Assembly: GCF_000319305.2 (NCBI RefSeq)
Contig: NZ_AMWJ02000007.1
Coordinates: 257,632 to 321,631, forward strand
Source of the DNA: Pseudomonas bharatica CSV86
Lineage (GTDB): Bacteria; Pseudomonadota; Gammaproteobacteria; Pseudomonadales; Pseudomonadaceae
Length of the DNA: 64,000 bases
Reading direction: 5' to 3'
The number at the start of each line of letters is the position of its first letter. The stretch's first letter is position 1. A program made the translations under genes and the position numbers. Shown here in pieces: positions 17,668 through 26,272 of this stretch. The notes beneath the pieces were generated by a model. It saw nothing but the letters and a program-made list of their open reading frames with translations, was not told where the DNA came from and searched no databases.

Positions 17668-18438
17668 TCAGTCCTCTAAAAGCCGGTAATGCACGGCACG
17701 GGCTACCGCCTGGACACGATTCCTGGCACCCAGCTTGTGCATGGCCGAGGTCAGGTGCAGGGAGATGGTGGCCAGCGAGCGGTTCAATTGCTCGGCGATC
17801 TGCGCCGCCGTCAGGCCCTCGGCGGCCCAGCGCAGGCACTCGCGTTCGCGGCGGGTCAGGCGGATGACCTGCGGCGAGCATTCCTTGTCGAGCAAGGGGT
17901 AGGCGGCTTCCTGGAGCGCGTGGGCGACCAGACTGAAGTCAGCGAGATGCTCGCGGGCCTCGTCGAGGTCACGCCTGCTGGTCTGCGGGCGCAGGCCGGT
18001 GAGGGTGGCGAAGCCGCCGCGAGGCAGGTGGATCGGCACGGTCACGCCACAGGCCAATTGCGCATCCTGCAGATAGCCGACCACCGGCGCATGCCGACTG
18101 TCGATGAAACGCTGGAGGATGGTGTCGCCCTTGGGCTGGTAGGACCAGACGAACGGCGAAATGCTCGTCAGCGCAAGGTGCTGCACCGGATCGATCTGGT
18201 AATAGCCTTCGGCGCACCAGAGGTCCTGCCAGTCCTGCGGGGTGTTGCGCACCCGCAGGATCGCCGGGGTGATGAGTTCGCCGACGTGGTCCAGTGGAAC
18301 GGGACTGTAGTCATAGACCAGGGCTTCGAAGCCCAGGTCCGCTGCCACGTCGGCAACGCGGTCCATCTGCTCGTCCAGGCTCCTGCCAGACAACAGACGA
18401 TGGTCGAGATCAGCCAGTTTGGCCTGCATTCCTTGCAC
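17668..18438 (-). CDS. pipR: PipR-type LuxR solo (plant-signal-responsive regulator)
   Basis: 256-residue LuxR-family transcription factor. The ligand-binding domain covers about residues 20-165 and the LuxR helix-turn-helix about 190-250 (LTRRERECLRWAAEGLTAAQ followed by IAEQLNRSLATISLHLTSAM). No luxI-type synthase gene is in the window. By ungapped alignment on the conserved Asp-Pro (D83-P84), the residue corresponding to TraR Tyr61 is Trp74, while the Trp57 and Trp85 equivalents (W70, W98) are kept. Substitution at this position is a hallmark of the OryR/PsoR/XccR/PipR plant-responsive subfamily. The neighbours, two iminopeptidase-like genes and a peptide ABC importer, are the same as described for PipR. 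The ligand is therefore probably a plant-derived ethanolamine derivative, not an acyl-homoserine lactone; this is inference. Confidence 0.85.
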   Translation of the reverse strand: MQGMQAKLADLDHRLLSGRSLDEQMDRVADVAADLGFEALVYDYSPVPLDHVGELITPAILRVRNTPQDWQDLWCAEGYYQIDPVQHLALTSISPFVWSYQPKGDTILQRFIDSRHAPVVGYLQDAQLACGVTVPIHLPRGGFATLTGLRPQTSRRDLDEAREHLADFSLVAHALQEAAYPLLDKECSPQVIRLTRRERECLRWAAEGLTAAQIAEQLNRSLATISLHLTSAMHKLGARNRVQAVARAVHYRLLED

Positions 18439-18523
18439 TCCTGCGTGTTACCCCTGTTGGATTTCCATCTTGAAGTCCGACAAGTAGAATGCCACGGCCC
18501 GGCGCCGGACTGCCACCACAAAC

Positions 18524-18539
18524 CTATAGGAAATACTAG
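18524..18539. promoter_or_regulatory. Imperfect lux-box-like element upstream of second hydrolase
   Basis: CTATAGGAAATACTAG keeps the outer CTA-N10-TAG of the palindrome at 17631 and is centred about 73 bases before the hydrolase ATG at 18605, close to the 68-base spacing at pipA. The inner bases are not symmetric, so this is a weaker call. Confidence 0.45.
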
Positions 18540-18604
18540 CTTGTGGGCACTGCCGTCTCCTGCGCAGGGTATAGCTGCAAGCCAATGCCAACAGGAGAGT
18601 AGCG

Positions 18605-19492
18605 ATGTGGCGTGAGATGCAACCTGACCAGCAGTTCGACGTGACGGTCGATGGCCACAATCTCGTGGTGTACAGCTATGGTGAAGGCGACGAGGTGCTG
18701 CTGCTCCTCAACGGCGGCCCCGGGCTACCCTGCGATTACCTTCGCGAGGCCCATTCGTGGCTCAAGGACAAGGGTTTGCGCGTGGTCACCTTCGACCAGC
18801 TGGGAACCGGCAAGTCCGCCCGCCCCGAAGACCCGTCCCTGTGGAACATCACCCGCTACGTTGCCGAAGTGGAAACCGTGCGCCAGGCCCTCGACCTCGG
18901 CCGTGTGCACATGCTCGGGCATTCCTGGGGCGGCTGGCTGGCGATCGAGTACGCCATCCATCATCCGCAGGCACTCAAGAGCCTGATCCTGGAAAACACC
19001 GTCGGCGATATCCCGCACCTGTCCAGCGAGCTGGAACGCCTGCGCGGCGCCCTTGGCAGCGAAACCGTGGCGATGATGCAGCGTTTCGAGGCCCTGGGGC
19101 AGCTCGACCATCCGCAGTACCAGGCCGCGATCACCCTGCTCAACTATCGGCATGTCTGCCGCCTCGATGAATGGCCGGCGCCGATCAAGCGCTCGCTGGG
19201 CGACTGGAACATGGGCCCGTACACCGCCATGCAGGGGCCCAACGAGTTCCTCTATATCGGCAACCTCAAGGACTGGAACCGGCTCAAGGAAATGGGCGAC
19301 TTCAACATGCCGGTGCTGATCACCACCGGGCAGCACGACGAACTCACCCCGGCCTGCGCCATGCGCATGAAGCTGGCCCTGAAAGACGCCGAACTGCATG
19401 TGTTCCCCAACAGCAGCCATATGCCGTTCTACGAGGAACCCGAGGCGTACTACCCGGTATTGCTGGACTTCCTGCAGCGCTACCGGGGTTGA
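18605..19492 (+). CDS. Second proline iminopeptidase-like hydrolase of pip locus
   Basis: 295-residue alpha/beta hydrolase divergent from pipR. It has the S33 family catalytic elements GHSWGG (nucleophile near residue 108), TGQHDELTP and NSSHMPFYEE, but the oxyanion motif is NGGPG instead of HGGPG. ACAGGAGAG precedes the ATG closely. The stop is three bases ahead of the first permease gene, so it is probably the first gene of a six-gene operon with the ABC importer. In the described PipR locus two such peptidase genes flank pipR. It probably hydrolyses an imported amide or peptide substrate. Confidence 0.85.
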   Translation: MWREMQPDQQFDVTVDGHNLVVYSYGEGDEVLLLLNGGPGLPCDYLREAHSWLKDKGLRVVTFDQLGTGKSARPEDPSLWNITRYVAEVETVRQALDLGRVHMLGHSWGGWLAIEYAIHHPQALKSLILENTVGDIPHLSSELERLRGALGSETVAMMQRFEALGQLDHPQYQAAITLLNYRHVCRLDEWPAPIKRSLGDWNMGPYTAMQGPNEFLYIGNLKDWNRLKEMGDFNMPVLITTGQHDELTPACAMRMKLALKDAELHVFPNSSHMPFYEEPEAYYPVLLDFLQRYRG

Positions 19493-19495
19493 TCG

Positions 19496-20443
19496 ATGAA
19501 CCTGGCGCGCTACCGCTTCGTCCTGACCCGCCCGCTGCAACTGCTCCCGGTATTGCTGGGCATCAGCCTCATCACCTTCGTGCTGGTGCGCTCGATCCCC
19601 GGCGACCCGGCGCGGGTACTGCTCGGCGCGCGCAGCACGCCGGACGCGATCCAGAAGATCCGCGCCCAGTTCGGCCTGGACGAGCCGATCTGGGTGCAAT
19701 ACCTGTATTTCCTGAAGAACCTGCTCAACGGCGACCTGGGCCAGTCCCTGCTGTATCGGGTCGATGCGCTGAAGCTGATCGCCACGCGGATCGAGCCGAC
19801 CCTGATGCTGGTGTTCGGCAGCGTGCTCCTGGCATTGCTGATAGCCGTGCCGCTGGCGACCCTCGCGGCGCGCAACAAGGGCGGCTGGATCGATAACCTG
19901 ATCCGCGTGTTCACCACGGCCGGGCTCGGGTTGCCGGCGTTCTGGCTGGGCTTGATGCTGATCCTGCTGTTCAGCGTGCATTGGGGCCTGTTCCCGGTTT
20001 CCGGCTATGGCCGGGGGTGGCCGGAAAAACTTCACCACCTGGTGCTGCCCTGCCTGACCATCGCCCTCGCGCTGTCGGCGGTACTGGTGCGCAACCTGCG
20101 CGCCAGCATGCTGGTGGAAATGCAGTCCGACCAGGTCACCGCCGCCCGCGCCCGCGGTCTCTCCGAGAACGCGGTGTTCCGCCGCCACGTGCTGCCCAAC
20201 TCGATGGTGCCGACGGTCAACCTGCTGGCCGTCAACATCGGCTGGCTGATCAGCGGCACCGTGGTCATCGAAAGCCTGTTTTCCCTGCCCGGCATCGGCC
20301 AGTTGCTGGTGCGCGGCATTTTTACCCGCGACTACATGGTGGTGCAGGGCGTGGCCATGGTGCTGGCCTGTGCCACGGTAGCGGTGAACTTCATCGCCGA
20401 TATCGTCACCACGGCCATCGACCCGCGGGTGAAGATCCAATGA
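19496..20443 (+). CDS. Dpp/Opp-type ABC permease 1 (DppB-like)
   Basis: 315-residue inner-membrane permease with about six hydrophobic helices. The N-terminus RFVLTRPLQLLPVLLGISLI and the EAA-loop region (AARARGLSENAVFRRHVLPN) are typical of the DppB/OppB/GsiC family. It starts three bases after the hydrolase stop and its own stop overlaps the next permease start (ATGA). It should pair with the second permease to import a peptide or peptide-like molecule delivered by the binding protein at the end of the operon. Confidence 0.93.
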   Translation: MNLARYRFVLTRPLQLLPVLLGISLITFVLVRSIPGDPARVLLGARSTPDAIQKIRAQFGLDEPIWVQYLYFLKNLLNGDLGQSLLYRVDALKLIATRIEPTLMLVFGSVLLALLIAVPLATLAARNKGGWIDNLIRVFTTAGLGLPAFWLGLMLILLFSVHWGLFPVSGYGRGWPEKLHHLVLPCLTIALALSAVLVRNLRASMLVEMQSDQVTAARARGLSENAVFRRHVLPNSMVPTVNLLAVNIGWLISGTVVIESLFSLPGIGQLLVRGIFTRDYMVVQGVAMVLACATVAVNFIADIVTTAIDPRVKIQ

Positions 20444-21297
20444 GCAGCCCCAGCATCGCAATCCCGAGCCGCTGGCGCCTGCGCTGGAACCTGGGCGATG
20501 GCCGCCTGACCCTGTATTTCGGCCTGGCCATCGTTCTTGGCTGGGGCCTGCTCGCCCTCCTCGCTCCATGGGTCGCCCCCTACGACCCGCTGCTGCAGAA
20601 TGGCGACCTGCGCCTGATGGCACCGAGCCTGGCGCACCCTTTCGGCACCGACAACTTCGGCCGCGACATCCTCTCCCGGGTCATCTGGGGCGCACGCATC
20701 GATTTGCAGATGGCCCTGGTCGGGGTGATCTTCCCCTTCCTGCTCGGCACCTGCATCGGCGCCATCTCCGGCTATATCGGCGGACGCCTGGACGCAGTGT
20801 GCATGCGCCTGATCGACATCGTCCTGGCCTTCCCCTTCCTGGTCCTGATGCTGGCGATCATGGCGATCCTCGGCCCCGGACTGGGCAGTTTCTATATCGC
20901 CATGGCCCTGGTCGGCTGGGTCTCCTATGCGCGGCTGATCCGCTCGCAGATCCTGATCCTCAAGGAAAGCGATTTCGCCCTCGCCGCCCGCAGCCTCGGC
21001 TTCAGCCACCGGCGCATCCTTTTCGGGCACCTGATGCCCAATGCCCTGTTCAGTTCGGTGGTGTTCTGCATGTCCGACGCGGTGCTGGTGCTGCTCAACG
21101 GTGCGGCGGTCAGCTACCTGGGCCTCGGCGTGCAGCCGCCCACCGCCGAGTGGGGCACGATGGTTGCAGAAGGTCAGAGCTTCATCACCAGCGCCTGGTG
21201 GATCTGCACCTTTCCGGGCCTGGCCGTAGTGACCCTGGCGATGGGCTTCAGCCTGCTCGCCGACGGTGTCGCCGAACGCCTGGGAGACCGCTCATGA
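20440..21297 (+). CDS. Dpp/Opp-type ABC permease 2 (DppC-like)
   Basis: 285-residue inner-membrane permease. The ATG at 20440 overlaps the previous stop by four bases. The conserved HPFGTDNFGRDILSRVIWGA motif after the first transmembrane helix is diagnostic of the DppC/OppC family, and the EAA loop is ALAARSLGFSHRRILFGHLM. Its stop overlaps the start of the first ATPase gene (ATGA), which indicates translational coupling through the transporter operon. Confidence 0.94.
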   Translation: MSSPSIAIPSRWRLRWNLGDGRLTLYFGLAIVLGWGLLALLAPWVAPYDPLLQNGDLRLMAPSLAHPFGTDNFGRDILSRVIWGARIDLQMALVGVIFPFLLGTCIGAISGYIGGRLDAVCMRLIDIVLAFPFLVLMLAIMAILGPGLGSFYIAMALVGWVSYARLIRSQILILKESDFALAARSLGFSHRRILFGHLMPNALFSSVVFCMSDAVLVLLNGAAVSYLGLGVQPPTAEWGTMVAEGQSFITSAWWICTFPGLAVVTLAMGFSLLADGVAERLGDRS

Positions 21298-22280
21298 GCA
21301 CGCCGCTGTTGCAGGTCGAGGACCTGAGCGTGATCGTTCGCAATGATCAACGCGATGTTGCCGTGGTCGATCGCTTGTCCTTCAGCCTTGGCGAAGGCGA
21401 GATCCTCGGCCTGGTGGGCGAATCCGGCTCGGGCAAGACCATGGCCTGCCGCGCCCTGATGCGCTTGCTGCCCTCGCCGAAACTGCGCGTCGAAGGCACG
21501 GCGGTGCGCCTGGACGGAACCGACCTGCTGCAACTGGACGATGCCGGCATGCGCCGCATGCGTGGCCGCGAACTGGGGATGATCTTCCAGAACCCGAGCA
21601 GCCACCTCGATCCACTGATGCGCATCGGCGAGCAGATCGCCGAGGGCATCCGCCTGCACCAGGGAGCCTCGCGCCGGGAAGCGCGGACCGAGGCCATCGA
21701 GGTGCTGCGCCAGGTCGGCATTCCCGACCCGCAATCCCGGGTGGACAACTACCCGCACGAATTCTCCGGCGGCATGCGCCAGCGGGCGATGATCGCCGTG
21801 GCCCTGGGCTGCAATCCGAAGGTGCTGATCGCCGACGAGCCGACCACGGCGCTGGATGTCACCGTGCAGGCGCAGATCCTCCGGCTGCTCCTGGACCTGC
21901 GCGACCGCCGCGGCCTGTCGATGATCCTGATCAGCCACGACCTCGGCGTGGTCGCCCAGACCTGCGACAGCATCGCCGTGATGTATGCCGGACGCTTATG
22001 CGAGCACGGTAGCAAGATGCAGATCCTCAAGCGCCCGCAACACCCCTACAGCGCCGGCCTGCTCGCCTGCCATCCGGCGGCGGACAGCGGCCAGCGCCTG
22101 ATGAACACCATCGGCGGGCAACCACCGCTGCTCGGCGACATGCCCGCGGGTTGCCGCTTCGGCACACGCTGCGGCCTGGCATCGCCGATGTGCCGCGAGC
22201 ACTTGCCACAGTTGCGCGAGATTTCGCCCGGTCACCGCCTGGCCTGTCATACACCGCTGCTGCACGGAGTCGCCTCATGA
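21294..22280 (+). CDS. Dpp/Opp-type ABC ATPase 1 (DppD-like)
   Basis: 328-residue ATPase. Walker A GESGSGKT is near residue 45, the signature region reads EFSGGMRQRAMIAVALGCNP, and Walker B is VLIADEPTTALD. The C-terminal cysteine-rich stretch (CRFGTRCGLASPMCREHLPQ) is the oligopeptide/dipeptide C-terminal extension that often binds an iron-sulfur cluster in this subfamily. It overlaps both neighbouring genes by ATGA. Confidence 0.94.
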   Translation: MSTPLLQVEDLSVIVRNDQRDVAVVDRLSFSLGEGEILGLVGESGSGKTMACRALMRLLPSPKLRVEGTAVRLDGTDLLQLDDAGMRRMRGRELGMIFQNPSSHLDPLMRIGEQIAEGIRLHQGASRREARTEAIEVLRQVGIPDPQSRVDNYPHEFSGGMRQRAMIAVALGCNPKVLIADEPTTALDVTVQAQILRLLLDLRDRRGLSMILISHDLGVVAQTCDSIAVMYAGRLCEHGSKMQILKRPQHPYSAGLLACHPAADSGQRLMNTIGGQPPLLGDMPAGCRFGTRCGLASPMCREHLPQLREISPGHRLACHTPLLHGVAS

Positions 22281-23251
22281 CCACGCTGTTGCAGGTCAAC
22301 GACCTGCAGGTGCAATTTCCCGCCGCTGGCAGCGGCCTGTTCAGCCTGCGTCCGCGCAAGGTCAGCGCGGTCAATGGTGCGTCGTTGCACCTGGCCGCCG
22401 GGGAAACCCTCGGCCTGGTGGGCGAGTCCGGCTGCGGCAAGAGCACCCTGGCCCGGGCCATCCTGCACCTGAACCCGGTGGCCGGCGGGCAGGTTCTCTT
22501 CGACGGCATCGACATGGCCCAGGGCAGCCAGGCCGATATCGCCCGCCTGCGCCACGAGACCGCGATGATCTTCCAGGACCCGTACACCGCCCTGAATCCG
22601 CGGCAGCGCATCGGCGACATCATCGCCGAGGTACTGCGGGTGCAGCGCAAAGTGCCCGAGGCACAGGTACCGGCACGGGTCGCCGAACTGCTGAGCCTGG
22701 TCGGCCTGCGCCCGGAACTGGCCGAGCGCAAGCCGCGCTCGCTGAGTGGCGGCCAGTGCCAGCGGGTCGGCATCGCCCGCGCCCTGGCGGTGGAACCGCG
22801 GCTGATCATCGCCGACGAATGCGTCGCCGCCCTCGACGTGTCGATCCAGGGCCAGATCATCAACCTGCTGCTGGAACTGCGCGAGCGCATGAACCTCGCC
22901 ATGCTGTTCATCACCCACGACCTCACCGTGGTTCGCCGCCTGTGCGACCGGGTGGCGGTGATGTACCTCGGGCGCATCGTCGAGGAAGGCCCGGTGCACG
23001 AGGTCTTCGACGCGCCACGCCACCCCTATACCGCTGCACTGATCCAGTCCATCGCCGATATCGACCCGGCCCGCCGCCTGCCCGAGCAACCGCTGCCGGG
23101 CGAGCCGCCGAGCCCGCTGCACCTGCCCACCGGCTGCGCCTTCCATCCCCGTTGCACGCGCGCATTGCCGGCCTGCCGGGAAAGCACGCCGCCGACCCAT
23201 TCCCTGGGTACACGACGCCATACCTGCGTCCACCCGGAGCCGCTGTCCTGA
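22277..23251 (+). CDS. Dpp/Opp-type ABC ATPase 2 (DppF-like)
   Basis: 324-residue ATPase partner of the preceding one. Walker A GESGCGKST, signature SLSGGQCQRVGIARALAVEP and Walker B LIIADECVAALD are visible; the Pro of the usual ADEPxAALD is replaced by Cys. The C-terminal extension HPRCTRALPACRES carries the usual cysteines. It begins inside the last codons of the first ATPase gene (ATGA). Confidence 0.94.
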   Translation: MTTLLQVNDLQVQFPAAGSGLFSLRPRKVSAVNGASLHLAAGETLGLVGESGCGKSTLARAILHLNPVAGGQVLFDGIDMAQGSQADIARLRHETAMIFQDPYTALNPRQRIGDIIAEVLRVQRKVPEAQVPARVAELLSLVGLRPELAERKPRSLSGGQCQRVGIARALAVEPRLIIADECVAALDVSIQGQIINLLLELRERMNLAMLFITHDLTVVRRLCDRVAVMYLGRIVEEGPVHEVFDAPRHPYTAALIQSIADIDPARRLPEQPLPGEPPSPLHLPTGCAFHPRCTRALPACRESTPPTHSLGTRRHTCVHPEPLS

Positions 23252-23283
23252 CCTAACGTCCTTTCATCAAATGGAGCTTGAGC

Positions 23284-24824
23284 ATGAAACCCGGAGCATT
23301 GAAGTTACTCACCGCCGCCCTGCTGGCCGCCAGCGCCCTGACCACCGGCGTCGCCCACGCCGCAGGGGTGCTGACCATCGGCTGCCGTGAGGAAAGCACC
23401 ACCTTCGACCCGATCAAGACCGCGCAGAACCGCGACAACTGGGTCTTCGCCAACGTCTACGACGTGCTGGTGCGGGTGGACAACAGCGGCACCAGGCTGG
23501 TCCCCGGCCTGGCGGAAAGCTGGGTCATCTCCGACGACGGCCTGACCTACACCTTCAAGATCCGTCCCGCGAAGTTCTCCGACGGCTCGCCATTGACCGC
23601 CGAGGACGCCGCCTTCTCCCTGCTGCGCATTCGCGATAACCCCGGCTCGCTCTGGGCCGACTCCTACAAGATCATCGACACGGCCGTCGCCAAGGATCCC
23701 CACACCCTGGTGGTGACCCTGCACAGCAAATCGGTGCCCTTCCTCGCGCAACTGGCCACGGCCAACGTATCCATCGTGTCCAAGGCAGCCATCGAAAAGC
23801 TCGGCGAGGAGGAATACGCGCAGAATCCGGTGGTATCCGGGGCATTCAAGGTCAAGGAGTGGCTGCGCGGCGACCGCGTGATCCTGGAAAAGAACCCGCA
23901 ATACTGGGAAGCCGACAAGGTCAGCCTGGATGGCGTCGAGTGGATCTCCATCCCGGATGACCGCACGCGCATGCTCAAGGTCCAGGCCGGCGAGCTGGAC
24001 TCGGCCATCTTCGTGCCCTTCTCCCAGGTCAACGACCTGCAGAAGGACAAGAAGGTCACCGTCCACATCGACCCGTCGACCCGCGAAGACCACCTGCTGA
24101 TCAACCACGAGAAAGGCCTGCTGGGCAAACAGGAAGTGCGCGAGGCCATCGACCTGGCGATCGACAAGAAGGCCCTGGTGGAAACCGTCACCTTCGGTCA
24201 TGGCGAGCCGGCCTATTCGTACATTCCCAAGGGGCGCTGTACCACAACGCCAACAACCTGCAGCGCCCCTACGACCCGGCCAAGGCCCGCGAACTGCTGA
24301 AGAAGGCCGGGGCCGAAGGGCTCAAGGTCAATTACGTGGTCAATGCCGGCAACGAAGCCGACGAGCAGATCGCCGTACTGGTGCAGAAGCAACTGGCGGA
24401 TGTCGGCATCACAGCCAACCTGCAGAAGGTCGATCCGACCCAGAGCTGGCAGATGCTGGTGGACGGCGACTACGACCTGTCGGTGATGTACTGGACCAAC
24501 GACGTGCTCGACCCCGACCAGAAGACCACCTTCGTGCTCGGGCATGACAGCAACCAGAACTACATGACCCGCTACAGGAACGACAAGGTCAAGGACCTGG
24601 TGGCTGCGGCGCGGGTCGAGACCGATCCGGTCAAGCGCGGCCAGATGTACGAAGAACTGCAGAAACTGGCCAAGCAGGACGTGCACTGGATCGACCTGTA
24701 CTACAGCCCGTACATCAACATTTCGCGCAGCAATATCCAGAACTTCCTGCAGAACCCGCTGGGGCGCTTCACCCTGGAAGAGACGGTGAAGCTGGAGCCT
24801 GGCGTGAAAACCGCGCAGAACTGA
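23284..24824 (+). CDS. Peptide/nickel-type ABC substrate-binding protein (frameshifted)
   Basis: 513 residues after repair; SBP_bac_5 (DppA/OppA) family. A Sec signal peptide ends near VAHAAG at residue 27. The start ATG at 23284 has ATGGAG eight bases upstream. The first frame continues to HGEPAYSYIPKG and then goes wrong; the true continuation ALYHNANNLQRPYDPAKARE is one frame over. The G run at 24231-24234 is one base short. Mature protein keeps the expected REESTTFDPIKTAQNRDNWV and ISIPDDRTRMLKVQAGELD segments. It should deliver the imported compound to the two permeases. In the PipR system the linked ABC transporter is needed for the response to the plant signal. Confidence 0.9.
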
Positions 24825-24835
24825 GTCGTGCGCTC

Positions 24836-24867
24836 GGCCTTACCGCTGGAATGCCGGCGGTAAGGCC
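24836..24867. terminator. Perfect hairpin after ABC operon
   Basis: GGCCTTACCGC and GCGGTAAGGCC form a perfect 11-base stem around a 10-base loop, 12 bases after the binding-protein stop. There is no T run, so it may be a Rho-type or weak terminator, or protect the transcript end. Confidence 0.55.
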
Positions 24868-24962
24868 GTCGCCATGCGACCAAAGAACCTGCCACCAATT
24901 TGCCCCGGATGCCCTGCTCTGCTAGTGTCGCGCCGTTCAGAACCGCCACCGAGACAGACGCC

Positions 24963-25205
24963 ATGGCCCGAAAAAAAGCCGCCATCGATTTCGAGCAATC
25001 CCTCGCCGACCTGCAAGCCCTTGTCGAGCGCCTGGAGAACGGCGAGCTGTCGCTGGAAGACTCGCTGACCGCCTTCGAGCAAGGCATCCGCCTGACCCGC
25101 GACTGCCAGGGCGCCCTGACCCAGGCCGAACAGAAGGTGCAGCTCCTTCTGGAACGCGACGGCGAACTGGCCGCAGAGCCCTTCGACGCGGAACAGGCGG
25201 AATGA
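24963..25205 (+). CDS. xseB: Exonuclease VII small subunit
   Basis: 80-residue small subunit of exonuclease VII. The typical sequence ARKKAAIDFEQSLADLQALV and the ENGELSLEDSLTAFEQGI helix are present, with a coiled-coil of heptads through residue 65. The ATG at 24963 is preferred; the frame has no closer alternative. Its stop overlaps the ispA start by ATGA. xseB-ispA-dxs is a common proteobacterial order. Confidence 0.95.
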   Translation: MARKKAAIDFEQSLADLQALVERLENGELSLEDSLTAFEQGIRLTRDCQGALTQAEQKVQLLLERDGELAAEPFDAEQAE

Positions 25206-26089
25206 TCCGCGCCTACCAGACCGCCTGCCAGGCACGGGTCGATGCTGCCCTGGAGCCGCTGTTCCAGGCGCCTTCGGTGGAACTCACCCGGCTCTACGAA
25301 GCCATGCGCTACAGCGTGATGAACGGCGGCAAGCGCGTCCGTCCGTTGCTCGCCTATGCCGCCTGCGAAGCCCTGGGCGGCACAGCCGAACAGGCCAATG
25401 GCGCGGCCTGCGCGGTCGAGCTGATCCATGCTTATTCGCTGGTGCATGACGATCTGCCGGCGATGGACGACGACGACCTGCGGCGTGGCCAGCCGACTAC
25501 CCACAAGGCCTTCGACGAGGCCTGCGCGATCCTGGCCGGCGATGGTTTGCAGAGCCTGGCGTTCAGCGCCCTGCTCGACCCGCGCCTTAGTTCGCAGAGC
25601 GATGCCACCCGGCTGGCCATGGTGCAGACCCTGGCCAAGGCGGCCGGGCCTGCCGGCATGGTCGGCGGCCAGGCCATCGACCTCGGTTCGGTAGGCCTCA
25701 AGCTGGACCAGGCCGCTCTCGAATTCATGCACCGGCACAAGACCGGCGCGCTGATCGAAGCCAGCGTGCGCCTCGGCGCCCTGGCCAGCGAACGCGCTGG
25801 CGACGCCGAACTCAAGGCCCTGCAGCAGTATGCCCAGGCCATCGGCCTGGCCTTCCAGGTGCAGGACGACATCCTCGACGTGGAAAGCGATACCGCCACC
25901 CTGGGCAAGCGCCAGGGCGCCGATATCGCCCGCGACAAACCCACCTATCCCGCGCTGCTCGGGCTCGACGCGGCCAAGGCCTATGCCCTGGAACTGCGCG
26001 ACCAGGCGATCGACGCCGTGCGTCCATTCGACGCAGCCGCCGAACCGCTGCGGGCGCTGGCGCGCTACATCGTCGAACGCCGCAACTGA
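25202..26089 (+). CDS. ispA: Farnesyl diphosphate synthase
   Basis: 295-residue geranyl/farnesyl diphosphate synthase, which condenses IPP with DMAPP and GPP for quinone side chains and undecaprenyl phosphate. The first Asp-rich motif DDLPAMDDDD is near residue 83 and the second, QDDILDVESD, near residue 220. The MNGGKRVRPLL segment binds substrate diphosphate. Starts by ATGA overlap with xseB. A 183-base gap with a REP pair separates it from dxs. Confidence 0.96.
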   Translation: MIRAYQTACQARVDAALEPLFQAPSVELTRLYEAMRYSVMNGGKRVRPLLAYAACEALGGTAEQANGAACAVELIHAYSLVHDDLPAMDDDDLRRGQPTTHKAFDEACAILAGDGLQSLAFSALLDPRLSSQSDATRLAMVQTLAKAAGPAGMVGGQAIDLGSVGLKLDQAALEFMHRHKTGALIEASVRLGALASERAGDAELKALQQYAQAIGLAFQVQDDILDVESDTATLGKRQGADIARDKPTYPALLGLDAAKAYALELRDQAIDAVRPFDAAAEPLRALARYIVERRN

Positions 26090-26100
26090 GCGGTGCCCCA

Positions 26101-26192
26101 ATCGCTGGCAAGCCAGCTCCCACAGAGACTGCATGCACCGCCTGACCTGTGGGAGCTGGCTTGTCGGACCGCCGCACCGCAGCGATGAGGCC
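26101..26192. repeat. REP inverted pair, one arm interrupted
   Basis: The left arm is a normal GCTGGCAAGCCAGCTCCCAC unit. The right arm begins GTGGGAGCTGGCTTG and is then interrupted by about 17 unrelated bases (TCGGACCGCCGCACCG) before the terminal CAGCGATGAGG. A related rearranged copy occurs at 50305. Confidence 0.75.
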
Positions 26193-26272
26193 CTGACAGT
26201 CACCCACAAAATGTGCAGTCTCTCCCCAATGGGGTAAACTGCCGCGTCTTCAAACCTATAACGACTCGCCTG

